DNA of 64,000 nucleotides, from NCBI GenBank assembly GCA_019352875.1, contig JAAAFW010000006.1, positions 1,084,284 to 1,148,283 on the forward strand, in the 5' to 3' direction. A program made the translations under genes and the position numbers. Below the pieces are notes generated by a model that saw nothing but the letters and a program-made list of their open reading frames with translations, searched no databases and was not told where the DNA came from. This DNA is from Pedobacter cryoconitis (GTDB lineage Bacteria; Bacteroidota; Bacteroidia; Sphingobacteriales; Sphingobacteriaceae). Below, one piece after another: positions 1 to 8,107 of the stretch (its first letter is position 1; each line of letters opens with the position of its first letter).

Positions 1-1
1 T

Positions 2-634
2 CCGGGAGATGTCTTTTCTTATCCGCAGTTCCCTGATATGAATCAGTTTGATCCTTTTAACGGAAATGGAGATCGGATAGGAGGAGATTTAGGTACCCGT
101 TCTGGTTTTTCGTGGGCTAAGCAGGTTGGTCACTACGATTATGTCCGTTCCGGAATCAATAACTATAAGAGTTTCCATTATGGAGAAGTCCTGCTAAACT
201 TTGCCGAAGCACAGAATGAAGTTTCGGGGCCGTCGGCTACAATAATTGCAGCATTAGATGCTATTCGTAGCAGGGCAGGTATGCCTGGGGTTGAAAAAAC
301 TTTTGCTGTCAACAAATGGACAATGGATCAGGCTTCTTTAAGAACTTTTATCCGTCATGAAAGAAGAATAGAGTTGGCGGGTGAAGGGTTGCGGTATTTT
401 GATGTACTCAGATGGAAAATCGGAGAGAAAGTGCTTCTTGGAAATATTTATACAGTAGACGCCTCGGCAGGAATTGCAGCCTTACCTATAACCGGTGGTA
501 AGAAGAATACTTATCCTAGATCTGTAATTGAAGACCGTTATTTTAACAGCCCTAAATTTTATTACTGGCCCATTCCGCAATCTGCTATTGATGCTTCAAA
601 AGGTGTCTTAAAGCAAAATGCCTTATGGAAATAG
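2..634 (+). CDS. SusD/RagB-like outer-membrane lipoprotein, C-terminal part only
   Basis: The reading frame is open from base 2, so the gene begins before the window and only about 210 C-terminal residues are seen. The segment YKSFHYGEVLLNFAEAQNE, the later RSRAGMPG and the block ERRIELAGEGLRYFDVLRWK are the usual C-terminal signature of the SusD/RagB family. These are surface lipoproteins that bind glycans and sit on a SusC TonB-dependent channel. A hairpin terminator follows the stop codon, so this is the last gene of its operon. The substrate cannot be told from this part. Confidence 0.9.
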   Translation, partial: PGDVFSYPQFPDMNQFDPFNGNGDRIGGDLGTRSGFSWAKQVGHYDYVRSGINNYKSFHYGEVLLNFAEAQNEVSGPSATIIAALDAIRSRAGMPGVEKTFAVNKWTMDQASLRTFIRHERRIELAGEGLRYFDVLRWKIGEKVLLGNIYTVDASAGIAALPITGGKKNTYPRSVIEDRYFNSPKFYYWPIPQSAIDASKGVLKQNALWK

Positions 635-666
635 ACTTGCAATTGGTTAAATAGTGGTTTATGTTA

Positions 667-699
667 ACCCGGGGTCAGGCATGACTCCGGGTTTTTTTT
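667..699 (+). terminator. Rho-independent terminator after the susD gene
   Basis: A 10-bp stem (ACCCGGGGTC at 667-676 against GACTCCGGGT at 683-692, one G-T pair) with a 6-base loop is followed by a run of eight T. It ends the SusD transcript just before the convergent HD-domain gene. Confidence 0.85.
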
Positions 700-706
700 G
701 TAGTGC

Positions 707-1351
707 CTATTCCGACCACGGGGAATGTAAAATGCAGTTGCAGAAATTCTTACGTTCGAAATTAGGAATCATAAATGCGCAAACATCTGCTTTAATATTG
801 CCGAAGGTAGTCTCTGTTTTATGCTCAAATCCGGCGAAAAATGTGGGAATAATATTCTTCTTGAAATCATTCCTTGGAAAAATGCTGATGATCTCTTCCC
901 TGTTGGCTGCGCTGAGGTGTTCATAACCTTCTCCCATTACATCCAGCCCCACTCCTGAATACATTAGTGCCACTTCCGGTTCTTTATGCTCAGCGATTCC
1001 AATAGTGGTATGCAGTGCGATAGTATCCCATACCAGCTGTAAAGATTCTTTAGGTAATCCATGACTTTTTAAGAAATCGCGCGCAGCATTTGCACCGTCC
1101 ACTTCGAAACGAAGATCGGGGCTGCTATAATGCGGCGTAAGTCCCAGGTCATGAAAAACTGAACTGATATACAGTAGTTCTGCATCATATTTTAACTGTT
1201 GCCTTTGTCCGTTTAGAGAAGAAAAGAGAAATACCCTCAGGGAATGGTTGTAGATGAATTCTGTACCGTGTTCCCTTAATAATTCAGTAGCCTGATTAGC
1301 GATGATACTGTCAGGAATTGATATCCCTGCAATTGATTTTAAATTGCCCAT
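707..1351 (-). CDS. HD-domain protein, cyanamide hydratase-like
   Basis: The 214-residue protein has the HD metal-binding pattern: His36 in NHSLRVF, His67-Asp68 in SSVFHDLGLT and His114 in IALHTT. This arrangement resembles the HD family that includes fungal cyanamide hydratase, found widely in bacteria as proteins of unproven role. It has no signal peptide and should be cytoplasmic. The ATG at 1351 is 20 bases from a possible -7 box (TAATTTTG on the minus strand, 1372-1379), which suits a monocistronic gene. Family assignment is good; substrate is unknown. Confidence 0.75.
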   Translation of the reverse strand: MGNLKSIAGISIPDSIIANQATELLREHGTEFIYNHSLRVFLFSSLNGQRQQLKYDAELLYISSVFHDLGLTPHYSSPDLRFEVDGANAARDFLKSHGLPKESLQLVWDTIALHTTIGIAEHKEPEVALMYSGVGLDVMGEGYEHLSAANREEIISIFPRNDFKKNIIPTFFAGFEHKTETTFGNIKADVCAFMIPNFERKNFCNCILHSPWSE

Positions 1352-1431
1352 AGAAATGATAATTTTTTCTTCAAAATTACCACGTATCCCCGGGCCAGGG
1401 AATGTCAGAATACGTCAATGACCTGACAGTT

Positions 1432-2295
1432 TTAACAGGAAATACCGATCTGTAAAAAGGATGTCCTGCATTCCACCGGCGAAATATTGGTGTTCTTTTT
1501 AAAGAAATGGCTGAATTGTTCCGGGCTGGAGAAATTCAGGCTGTATGCAATCTCTTTTACAGGCAGGGAAGAAAACTGGAGTGAGCGTTTAGCTTCGGCA
1601 ATGAGTTGTCCGTTAATGATTTCCTTTGCACCCTTACCACTGCATCTTTTAGACAGGTCTGTTAGTTTCCTTGCCGTGATTCCCATTTGGCGGGCATAAT
1701 CAGCAACTTCATGAGATTCGCGGTACTGCTGGCTGATCAGTTCGATAAATTGGCGGTATAACTGGTTTTCATGATTGTCATAGCCATTGACCAGGCTCGC
1801 ATTCACATTCGCAATTTTAATCATGATGACCTTAAGATAAGCGGCCAGTGCATCAGGCTTATTCACATAGGTCTCTTTTTCAGATTCCTGAAGCAATAAC
1901 AGAAATAAAGGATGGAGTTCTTCCCGGTCTTTAGCTTGTAACGGAATATGTTGATTTGCCGCGGTATTATTAAAAAGGACAGCTTTACAGTTGGATGCAC
2001 TCGCGGGTGCTTTTTCCCAGAAGCAATCTCCAAAGCTGATTTCAAATGCCTGCAAAGACGAGCCTGCTTTCAGCTTAAATATTTGTCCTTTGGACGCGAG
2101 ATATATCTCCTGATCTGCCAGTGTATATTCCAGATCATCGATCTGGAGCTTACCTTTTCCTCTTTCAACGTAAAGCACACGATGATAGCTTAACCGGTAG
2201 GAATATGAAACTGCCGGTATTGTATTGTTTATGTGTTTGACAGAAAAAGAAGACACTAGTTCCTGCTCCGGTAAGATATGGCTGATCGGTAACAT
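1432..2295 (-). CDS. AraC-family transcriptional regulator
   Basis: The 287-residue protein has an N-terminal cupin-like sensing half (about residues 20-110) and a C-terminal AraC DNA-binding half. The end reads VKEIAYSLNFSSPEQFSHFFKKNTNISPVECR, the family's second helix-turn-helix. The gene is divergent from the 2400-6321 cluster with about 100 bases between the start codons, so it is a natural candidate regulator of that cluster. That link is inferred from position only. The effector is unknown. Confidence 0.85.
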   Translation of the reverse strand: MLPISHILPEQELVSSFSVKHINNTIPAVSYSYRLSYHRVLYVERGKGKLQIDDLEYTLADQEIYLASKGQIFKLKAGSSLQAFEISFGDCFWEKAPASASNCKAVLFNNTAANQHIPLQAKDREELHPLFLLLLQESEKETYVNKPDALAAYLKVIMIKIANVNASLVNGYDNHENQLYRQFIELISQQYRESHEVADYARQMGITARKLTDLSKRCSGKGAKEIINGQLIAEAKRSLQFSSLPVKEIAYSLNFSSPEQFSHFFKKNTNISPVECRTSFLQIGISC

Positions 2296-2386
2296 TCACT
2301 AAGGTAATCAGAATATGGTAATATCAGGCAGGGCAAAGGGAGGACAAAAGAATTTCTCCTGAATAGGAAAACAAGGTTTTAAACAA

Positions 2387-2394
2387 TATCTTTG
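2387..2394 (+). promoter_or_regulatory. Putative -7 promoter box TATCTTTG
   Basis: The sequence matches the Bacteroidota -7 consensus TAnnTTTG exactly. No clear TTG -33 element was seen at the expected distance. The predicted transcription start is within a few bases of the ATG at 2400, so the message could be leaderless or nearly so. Confidence 0.5.
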
Positions 2395-2399
2395 CGGCA

Positions 2400-2783
2400 A
2401 TGAGATTCAGAAACTTTATTGCGGTTTTTTTACTCGCGGCCCTGATGTTATCAACATTCAGCCGCCAGTTTATTTACGCGGGTTTTGAACTGAATCAGAA
2501 GTACATTTCCAGTACACTGTGTGAAAACAGGGATAAGCCTGAGTTGCATTGTAATGGTAAGTGTTACCTTGCAAAAAAACTAAAGCAAGCAGAAGAAAAA
2601 GAGAAAAAGCAGGAACAGGACGGACAGAAGAAAAGTTTTCAGGAACATTGCATTCTGAAAACAACAGTTACCCTCCCGGCTTTAACCTACACTCAGAAAA
2701 GGAGTGCTTCTGCAGAAATCTCTTCAGCTTTGCCGGTGCGCAATACTGAAGTACTCGTACCGCCTCCCACCTTATTTTCTTAA
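2400..2783 (+). CDS. Small exported or membrane-anchored protein with HCNGKC motif
   Basis: The protein has 127 residues. An N-terminal hydrophobic stretch (about residues 5-25) acts as a signal or anchor. Next comes a Cys- and His-containing segment with CENRDKPELHCNGKCYLAKK (about residues 41-61), then a strongly charged Lys/Glu region. The spaced Cys and His residues look suited to binding a metal, but no function is proven. It is the first gene before the MbnP and MbnH genes, after a 217-base gap that includes a short TAACCC-TAC-GGGTTA hairpin at 2812-2826. I recognise it only as a Bacteroidota protein without a named function. Confidence 0.7.
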   Translation: MRFRNFIAVFLLAALMLSTFSRQFIYAGFELNQKYISSTLCENRDKPELHCNGKCYLAKKLKQAEEKEKKQEQDGQKKSFQEHCILKTTVTLPALTYTQKRSASAEISSALPVRNTEVLVPPPTLFS

Positions 2784-3000
2784 ATTTTATTAATGGTAAT
2801 TTTTTGCATGTTAACCCTACGGGTTAGCTGTGCATATGGGATTTTTATGCCCTGCCCATTAATACCTTATTCATTCTGAAAAAATTTATTAATCACCCTT
2901 AAGCGGTTTTAAAGGCAATATTCATTGGCTGCAGGGACTGGTATGTCCCGGAAATCCAAAAGCTGTCCAAACCGGAATTTTCAACACAAATAATCAAAAG

Positions 3001-3852
3001 ATGAAAACAATTTTAAATCATATCACCTATTCCCTGATGCTGGGAGCTCTATTATTAATTACGGCATGTAGTAAAAAAAGCGATCCTGCTCCGGATTTCC
3101 AGGAACAGAATCTGGCTCCGCTGTCTGTGGAATTTGATAATATTGTTGGTGACCGGACTTTTTCTATCAATAATACCGGTAGTCCGTACACTAATGCCGC
3201 AGGAGAGAAATTCTCTATTTCCATGCTGCAGTATTTTATTAGTAATATCAAGGTAACTACTGCCCAGGGTAAGAGCTACACGGTAAATCAGGACAGTAGT
3301 TATTTCATGATTTCAGGAGCTGACAAAGCAACGCGGTTTGCCAAAGTTAAAGTACCCGAAGGCGACTATACGTCTTTGACTTTTACACTGGGAGTAGATA
3401 GTTTAAGAAGCACGATGCCAGTAGATAAAAGAACAGGTGTTTTGGATCCGGCAGCTGGCGGTCACGATTCAGGAGGAATGTACTGGGGCTGGAATTCAGG
3501 ATATATTTTCTTCAGATTCGAGGGTAATTCCAGTGTAATCTCCGACGATGCAAATGGCGACCCTACAGGTAAAAAACAATTTAAATATCATATCGGTGGA
3601 TTTGGAGGGTATTCTGCACCGACTATCAACAATATTAAGACTGTTACTTTGGATCTGCGCACTGCGGGAATTGCACGTGTCAGAAAAGACAGGCAGAGTA
3701 ATATTCACCTTTTTGTCGATGTGATGAAGGTCTTTAACGGGACTAATTCATTTAGCATTGCTGAACATCCGAATGTGATGTTTAGTGAGTACAGCACTAA
3801 GGTGGCTAACAACCTGGCAGGAATGTTCAGACACGATCATACCGAAAATTAA
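3001..3852 (+). CDS. MbnP-family copper-binding-type lipoprotein
   Basis: The 283-residue protein has a lipoprotein signal with lipobox ITAC (Cys23). Its body fits the MbnP/CorA/MopE-type family: LSVEFDNIVGD near the start of the mature part, FSISMLQYFISNIKV in the middle, and GGMYWGWNSGYIFFRFEG at about residues 158-175. In characterised relatives from methanotrophs, MbnP works with the diheme peroxidase MbnH, which oxidises a conserved Trp of MbnP to kynurenine and so helps copper binding. Trp162 and Trp164 lie in the matching motif. The C-terminus carries His-Asp-His (278-280). The gene is 4 bases from the mbnH-like gene, which supports the pair. Copper as ligand is inferred from the family. 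Confidence 0.85.
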   Translation: MKTILNHITYSLMLGALLLITACSKKSDPAPDFQEQNLAPLSVEFDNIVGDRTFSINNTGSPYTNAAGEKFSISMLQYFISNIKVTTAQGKSYTVNQDSSYFMISGADKATRFAKVKVPEGDYTSLTFTLGVDSLRSTMPVDKRTGVLDPAAGGHDSGGMYWGWNSGYIFFRFEGNSSVISDDANGDPTGKKQFKYHIGGFGGYSAPTINNIKTVTLDLRTAGIARVRKDRQSNIHLFVDVMKVFNGTNSFSIAEHPNVMFSEYSTKVANNLAGMFRHDHTEN

Positions 3853-3856
3853 GGCT

Positions 3857-4903
3857 ATGAACAGAAAACATTGGCTTGTACTGCTGTGTATGGGAATCTT
3901 CATTGTTGCTTGTAAGAAAGACAGTCCCCTAAAGCAGGAAATAGAACAGTTCCTCGGGTTTCAAAGACCAGATAACTTCCCGGATCCGACGTATCATTTT
4001 ACAACTAATCCAGTAACTAAGGCTGGTTTTGAATTGGGCAGAGCACTTTTTTATGAGCCCAGACTGTCCAGAAATAACACTATAAGCTGCGGTTCCTGTC
4101 ATATCCAGTCATCTGCATTCACGCAGCACGGACACGATGTGAGCCATGGAATTGATGACCGGCTGGGTACCAGAAATTCCCCGCCGATTATGAACCTGGC
4201 CTGGAATAAAGCTTTTATGTGGGGTGGTGGGGTATACGACCTCGATCTGCAACCAGTCACGCCTATTACAGCTCATGAGGAGATGGACGAAAGCCTTGAA
4301 AATGTATACAGCAAACTTCGTGAAATGCCGAAATATCAGCAGCTTTTCAAAGCCGCATTCGGATCTGCGGAGATCAACACAGCTGTTTTTATGAAAGCGC
4401 TTTCGCAGTTTATGGTCATGTGTATCAGTAGTAATTCCAGGTATGATAAAATTATGAGGAAAGAAACAGGAGTAAGTTTTACATCTGCCGAGCTGAATGG
4501 ATATAATCTTTTTAAAGAGAAATGTGCATCCTGCCATGCGGAGCCTTTATTTACAGATGGTTCTTTCAGGAATAATGGTTTGGGTATCAGCCCGGTCAAT
4601 GATCTGGGTTTATATACGGCTACGCTAATCGAAACCGACAAGTACAAATTTAAAGTGCCCTCTCTGCGAAACCTGACCTATACCGGTCCTTATATGCATG
4701 ACGGGCGGTTTCTTTCACTTTCAGGCGTGCTGCAACACTATAATTCGGAGGTACAGCACACGCAAAATCTTGATCCGCTGCTTCGGCAGAATGGCAGGAT
4801 GGGAATTGCTTTAAGTGTTGATGATCAGAAAAACCTGCTTGCTTTCCTCAAGACACTGGATGATGAGGAATTTATTAAGAATAACAGTTTATCAGAACAA
4901 TAA
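3857..4903 (+). CDS. MbnH-type diheme cytochrome c peroxidase lipoprotein
   Basis: I start the gene at ATG 3857, just after the MbnP stop. This gives 348 residues with a clean lipoprotein signal (FIVAC, Cys19); a longer start at 3785 would lie inside mbnP and lack a signal. Two c-type haem sites are visible, CGSCH (Cys78-His82) and CASCH (Cys223-His227). The rest fits the bacterial cytochrome c peroxidase/MauG family: LGRALFYEPRLSRNNTISC, GTRNSPPIMNLAW and a C-terminal YMHDGRF. Members beside MbnP oxidise a Trp of that partner. The gene should act at a periplasmic membrane face. A generic peroxidase role is the alternative. Confidence 0.85.
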   Translation: MNRKHWLVLLCMGIFIVACKKDSPLKQEIEQFLGFQRPDNFPDPTYHFTTNPVTKAGFELGRALFYEPRLSRNNTISCGSCHIQSSAFTQHGHDVSHGIDDRLGTRNSPPIMNLAWNKAFMWGGGVYDLDLQPVTPITAHEEMDESLENVYSKLREMPKYQQLFKAAFGSAEINTAVFMKALSQFMVMCISSNSRYDKIMRKETGVSFTSAELNGYNLFKEKCASCHAEPLFTDGSFRNNGLGISPVNDLGLYTATLIETDKYKFKVPSLRNLTYTGPYMHDGRFLSLSGVLQHYNSEVQHTQNLDPLLRQNGRMGIALSVDDQKNLLAFLKTLDDEEFIKNNSLSEQ

Positions 4904-4950
4904 GAATGAACAGGGGCGGCCTGGCTGCCTCCTGTAAAAAAACAGAGAAT

Positions 4951-5877
4951 ATGAAAAAGAAAATATGGATGAGCCTGTGCCTGTTGTTCCTGACAACAGC
5001 AACGGCCTTCGCCTGCGATATCTGCGGATGCGGAGTAGGCAGTTATTATCTCGGGATTTTACCAGAATACAATAAGCGGTTTATTGGGTTGAGATATCAA
5101 CATAAATCACTGACAACACATTTAGGTCCTTTCGGTGAGCGAACACCATTAACCTCAGAAGAGACCTATCAGAGTATGGAGGTCTGGGGCGGCTGGAATG
5201 TAGGAAGCCGGTTCAGGATCCTCGCATTTGTCCCATATAATTTCAACAGGCGTGAAAGTCAGGCAGAGACCGGAAGTAAAAATGGACTAGGAGATGTAGC
5301 GGTAATGGCTTATTACAAGTTGTTTGATCAGTCTGCCACGGTAGGTGGACGTTTGCTTGTCCAGTCTTTGTGGATTGGAGGTGGAGTGAAAGCACCAACC
5401 GGTAAATATGAACCTTCTGAAAGGCTGGCCGTGGTAGAATCACCTAATAATTTCCAACTGGGAACGGCAAGTACAGATTTCACTTTGAATGCGGCTTACG
5501 ATATCCGGTATAATGATTTGGGAATGAATGCCAATGTGAATTATAAGATGAATACCGAGAATAAGTATGACTACCGTTATGGTAATAAATTCACTGGTAA
5601 TGTTTTGGTGTATTATAAATTCCGGGTGGCAGACGCACTTACCATTGCGCCTAATGCCGGGGTACTTTATGAACGTGCAGCAAAAGATGTCGAAAATAAA
5701 AAGTATGACGTTGCGGTTTCAGGGGGATATTCCCTCTCTGCCGTTGCCGGTGTTGAATTATCGGCAAAGAAAGTTTCCTTCGGTGCGAATTATCAGAATG
5801 TGCGTGCACAGGATTTAGCCGGCGGGCGTGTGAATGCCGGAAACAGAGTAATGGTTCATGTGTCTTTACCTTTTTAA
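4951..5877 (+). CDS. Outer-membrane beta-barrel transporter-like protein with N-terminal CDICGC
   Basis: ATG 4951 is preferred to 4906 because it gives a normal signal peptide (MKKKIWMSLCLLFLTTATAFA) and a 308-residue protein. Cleavage after Ala21 would leave CDICGCG as the mature N-terminus, a dense Cys motif able to hold a metal. The remainder has alternating strands and ends in MVHVSLPF, a terminal Phe typical of outer-membrane barrels. It follows the mbnH-like gene by 47 bases and abuts the next lipoprotein gene, so it is probably part of the same transcript. A role in moving or sensing a metal is inferred from context. Confidence 0.75.
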   Translation: MKKKIWMSLCLLFLTTATAFACDICGCGVGSYYLGILPEYNKRFIGLRYQHKSLTTHLGPFGERTPLTSEETYQSMEVWGGWNVGSRFRILAFVPYNFNRRESQAETGSKNGLGDVAVMAYYKLFDQSATVGGRLLVQSLWIGGGVKAPTGKYEPSERLAVVESPNNFQLGTASTDFTLNAAYDIRYNDLGMNANVNYKMNTENKYDYRYGNKFTGNVLVYYKFRVADALTIAPNAGVLYERAAKDVENKKYDVAVSGGYSLSAVAGVELSAKKVSFGANYQNVRAQDLAGGRVNAGNRVMVHVSLPF

Positions 5878-6321
5878 ATGATTATTATAATGCGAAATAT
5901 ATTACGTTTTAGTGCAATAACTCTCCTATGCATGGCCTGCCAGTCTGGTCAGGAATACAAAACCTTCAGAACGGAGGTCTTAACCTATCATGATCAGGTG
6001 ATGGTAGACAGCGAAAAGGCAATTTCCCGCAAGATGAAGCTTGACAAAATTTCCCATCAGATGGATAGTCTGTTCAGCAAAAAAATTGTTCAGGATACCG
6101 TAAAAGAAAAACAGCAGATCGGGCAGCTTATCGGGAAACTGAATACTGTAGATGAGCAGATGGTTGACTGGATGCATGATTTCAAGGCAGATATAGATGG
6201 GAAAACTAATGAAGAGGCCTCTGTTTATTTCAAAGCTGAGAAACACAAAATCGTTGTCCTGGATTCTTTGTATAAAGCAGTACTTTCGGAATCAGATGCT
6301 TATCTCTTAAAATACAAATGA
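5878..6321 (+). CDS. Small putative lipoprotein, function unknown
   Basis: The 147-residue protein has a short lipoprotein signal ending TLLCMAC (Cys21). The mature part is helical and charged, with repeated patterns such as KISHQMDSLFSKKIVQDTVKEKQQIGQLIGKL, probably a coiled coil. The ATG follows the previous stop codon without a gap; a second ATG at 5890 is possible. It closes the copper-type cluster. I do not recognise a family with known function. Confidence 0.7.
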   Translation: MIIIMRNILRFSAITLLCMACQSGQEYKTFRTEVLTYHDQVMVDSEKAISRKMKLDKISHQMDSLFSKKIVQDTVKEKQQIGQLIGKLNTVDEQMVDWMHDFKADIDGKTNEEASVYFKAEKHKIVVLDSLYKAVLSESDAYLLKYK

Positions 6322-6365
6322 TAAATCATTATTTTGCAGATTAAGAATAGCTTAATCCATTCAGC

Positions 6366-7490
6366 ATGAAAAAACTACTGACTATCTTTTGCCTTTTCCT
6401 TCTATTGCAGCCAGAGATCCGGGCGCAGGAACCGTTAACGGATTTACCAGATTGGGCTATCGGTCCTTTTGTACGCCCAGAGGGAGTTAATCCAATTATT
6501 TCACCGGATACTAAAACCAGGTTCTATGACCCGATGCAAAAGAAAAAGGTGGATTGGGAAAGTAATGACACGTTTAATCCTGCAGCTGCGGTGAAAGATG
6601 GAAAAGTGTATGTGCTTTATCGTGCAGAAGATAAATCGGGAGTAGGCATCGGACACCGGACATCGAGAATAGGGTTGGCAGAGAGTAAAGATGGGATTAC
6701 CATGAAAAGAAGAAGCTCTCCTGTATTTTATCCTCAGGCAGATGATCAGCAGGAATTCGAATGGCCGGGCGGTTGCGAAGATCCGCGTGTAGCGGTTACC
6801 GAAGACGGCACTTATGTAATGTTCTATACACAATGGAACAAGAAAGTGCCAAGACTTGGTGCGGCGACTTCCAGAGATCTTGTGAAATGGGAAAAACACG
6901 GGCCAATTTTTCAGGATGCCTATAATGGGAAATTTCATGATATAGCCTCAAAATCTGCATCGGTATTAACTACGTTGAAAGACGGAAAACTGGTAATTAC
7001 CAAACATCAGGGTAAATACTGGATGTACTGGGGTGAGAACCATGTCTATGGTGCAGTTTCAGATAACCTCACCGACTGGACTCCGGTCGTTAATGAAAGT
7101 GGCGAACTCAAAGAGTTGGTTTCCCCGCGTAAAGGTTATTTCGACAGCCATCTTACAGAATGCGGTCCCCCGGCAATTTTAACAGATAAAGGTATCGTGT
7201 TGCTCTATAATGGTAAGAATCTGTCTGGTGAGGACAGTGACCCGAACTATACGGCCAATTCTTATTGCGCAGGTCAGATGTTATTCAGTGCAGATGACCC
7301 CTCTGTTTTTTTAGAGAGACTGGATCGTCCGTTCTTTGTACCGACAGAATCCTTTGAGAAAAGCGGACAGTACCCTGCTGGTACGGTCTTTATTGAGGGC
7401 CTGGTCTATCATCAGGATAAATGGTTGCTGTATTACGGATGTGCAGATTCCAGAGTCGCCGTCGCCATCGCTGATGGTGAGCAAAAATAA
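6366..7490 (+). CDS. Exported GH130 family mannoside hydrolase or phosphorylase
   Basis: The 374-residue protein carries a signal peptide (MKKLLTIFCLFLLLQPEIRAQ) and a five-bladed propeller of the GH130 family. Visible family marks are NPAAAVKDGKVYVLYRAED, the GGCEDPR block with the catalytic Asp139, and the C-terminal YYGCADSRVAVA. GH130 enzymes act on beta-mannosides, some as phosphorylases and some as beta-1,2-mannosidases. Export argues for a hydrolase, since phosphorylases usually work in the cytoplasm; this is inference. The gene stands alone with its own terminator. Confidence 0.85.
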   Translation: MKKLLTIFCLFLLLQPEIRAQEPLTDLPDWAIGPFVRPEGVNPIISPDTKTRFYDPMQKKKVDWESNDTFNPAAAVKDGKVYVLYRAEDKSGVGIGHRTSRIGLAESKDGITMKRRSSPVFYPQADDQQEFEWPGGCEDPRVAVTEDGTYVMFYTQWNKKVPRLGAATSRDLVKWEKHGPIFQDAYNGKFHDIASKSASVLTTLKDGKLVITKHQGKYWMYWGENHVYGAVSDNLTDWTPVVNESGELKELVSPRKGYFDSHLTECGPPAILTDKGIVLLYNGKNLSGEDSDPNYTANSYCAGQMLFSADDPSVFLERLDRPFFVPTESFEKSGQYPAGTVFIEGLVYHQDKWLLYYGCADSRVAVAIADGEQK

Positions 7491-7531
7491 AAGAAAGACC
7501 GGTCTCCTGAAGAAACCGGTCTTTCTTTTTT
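7491..7531 (+). terminator. Rho-independent terminator after the GH130 gene
   Basis: A perfect 13-bp stem (AAGAAAGACCGGT at 7491-7503 with ACCGGTCTTTCTT at 7515-7527) is followed by T residues. The A/T-flanked arms let it work in both directions, so it may also end the leftward cupin transcript. Confidence 0.9.
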
Positions 7532-7576
7532 AAACTAGATCTGAATTCAGAAATCTGAGTTGAAGATCAGCGCGAG

Positions 7577-8083
7577 TTAGTGTTTAGCTATGAAATGATC
7601 TTCTGCATTTGCTGCAAGTGGAATATATAATCTTTCCCAGGTTTTACCCTTAATTAAATCCCACGTATGGCCCTGACCTATGGTGTCTTCTGCGATGAGG
7701 ATGACGCCGGGTTCAATGACAAAGGTTTTGCCATTAGTCACCTTAAATCTTAAAGAACCTTTTAACGTCACTACATATTGTTTTCTTGGTGCCGGGTGAG
7801 CAACCTTTTCATATTTATCGACGTGGTTTTGGCCCCAGAATGTAGTCACATCCATATGTGTTGTCGTCGGGATTTTACCTATTTCAAAATCGCATCCGCC
7901 ATCAGGAGTATTATACAATCTGACAGCTTTAATGTATTTCGTTTCTTCTTCGTCATCGTCATGACTTTTCTTCGATTCTAACTGATTCATTTTTTTTACC
8001 GGCTCCTCTTTTCTGGTTAGCGCGTAAATGCTTGATGTACTAAGTAGTAATCCGAATGAAAGCATTAAAATTGACTTTTTCAT
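7577..8083 (-). CDS. Exported cupin-domain protein
   Basis: The 168-residue protein starts with a signal peptide (MKKSILMLSFGLLLSTSSIYA), then a charged linker (ESKKSHDDDEEE) and a single cupin-like domain. The beta-barrel part contains HPAPRKQYVVTLKGSLRFKVTNGKTFVIEPGVILIAEDTIGQGHTW, close to cupin motifs 1 and 2. Metal ligands are not obvious beyond scattered His. It is the last gene of a leftward group with the Dabb protein (24 bases away) and the porin. Function is unknown. Confidence 0.75.
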   Translation of the reverse strand: MKKSILMLSFGLLLSTSSIYALTRKEEPVKKMNQLESKKSHDDDEEETKYIKAVRLYNTPDGGCDFEIGKIPTTTHMDVTTFWGQNHVDKYEKVAHPAPRKQYVVTLKGSLRFKVTNGKTFVIEPGVILIAEDTIGQGHTWDLIKGKTWERLYIPLAANAEDHFIAKH

Positions 8084-8107
8084 AATTATTGGCTTTAATT
8101 TTTATTA

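Noticed and set aside
654..926. Open frame on the plus strand over the HD-domain gene
   Set aside because: It begins inside the terminator and lies antisense to a clear HD-domain protein; the translation has no family features.
2784..3000. Possible riboswitch or small RNA before the MbnP gene
   Set aside because: Only a short TAACCC/GGGTTA hairpin was found and no match to a riboswitch core was seen.
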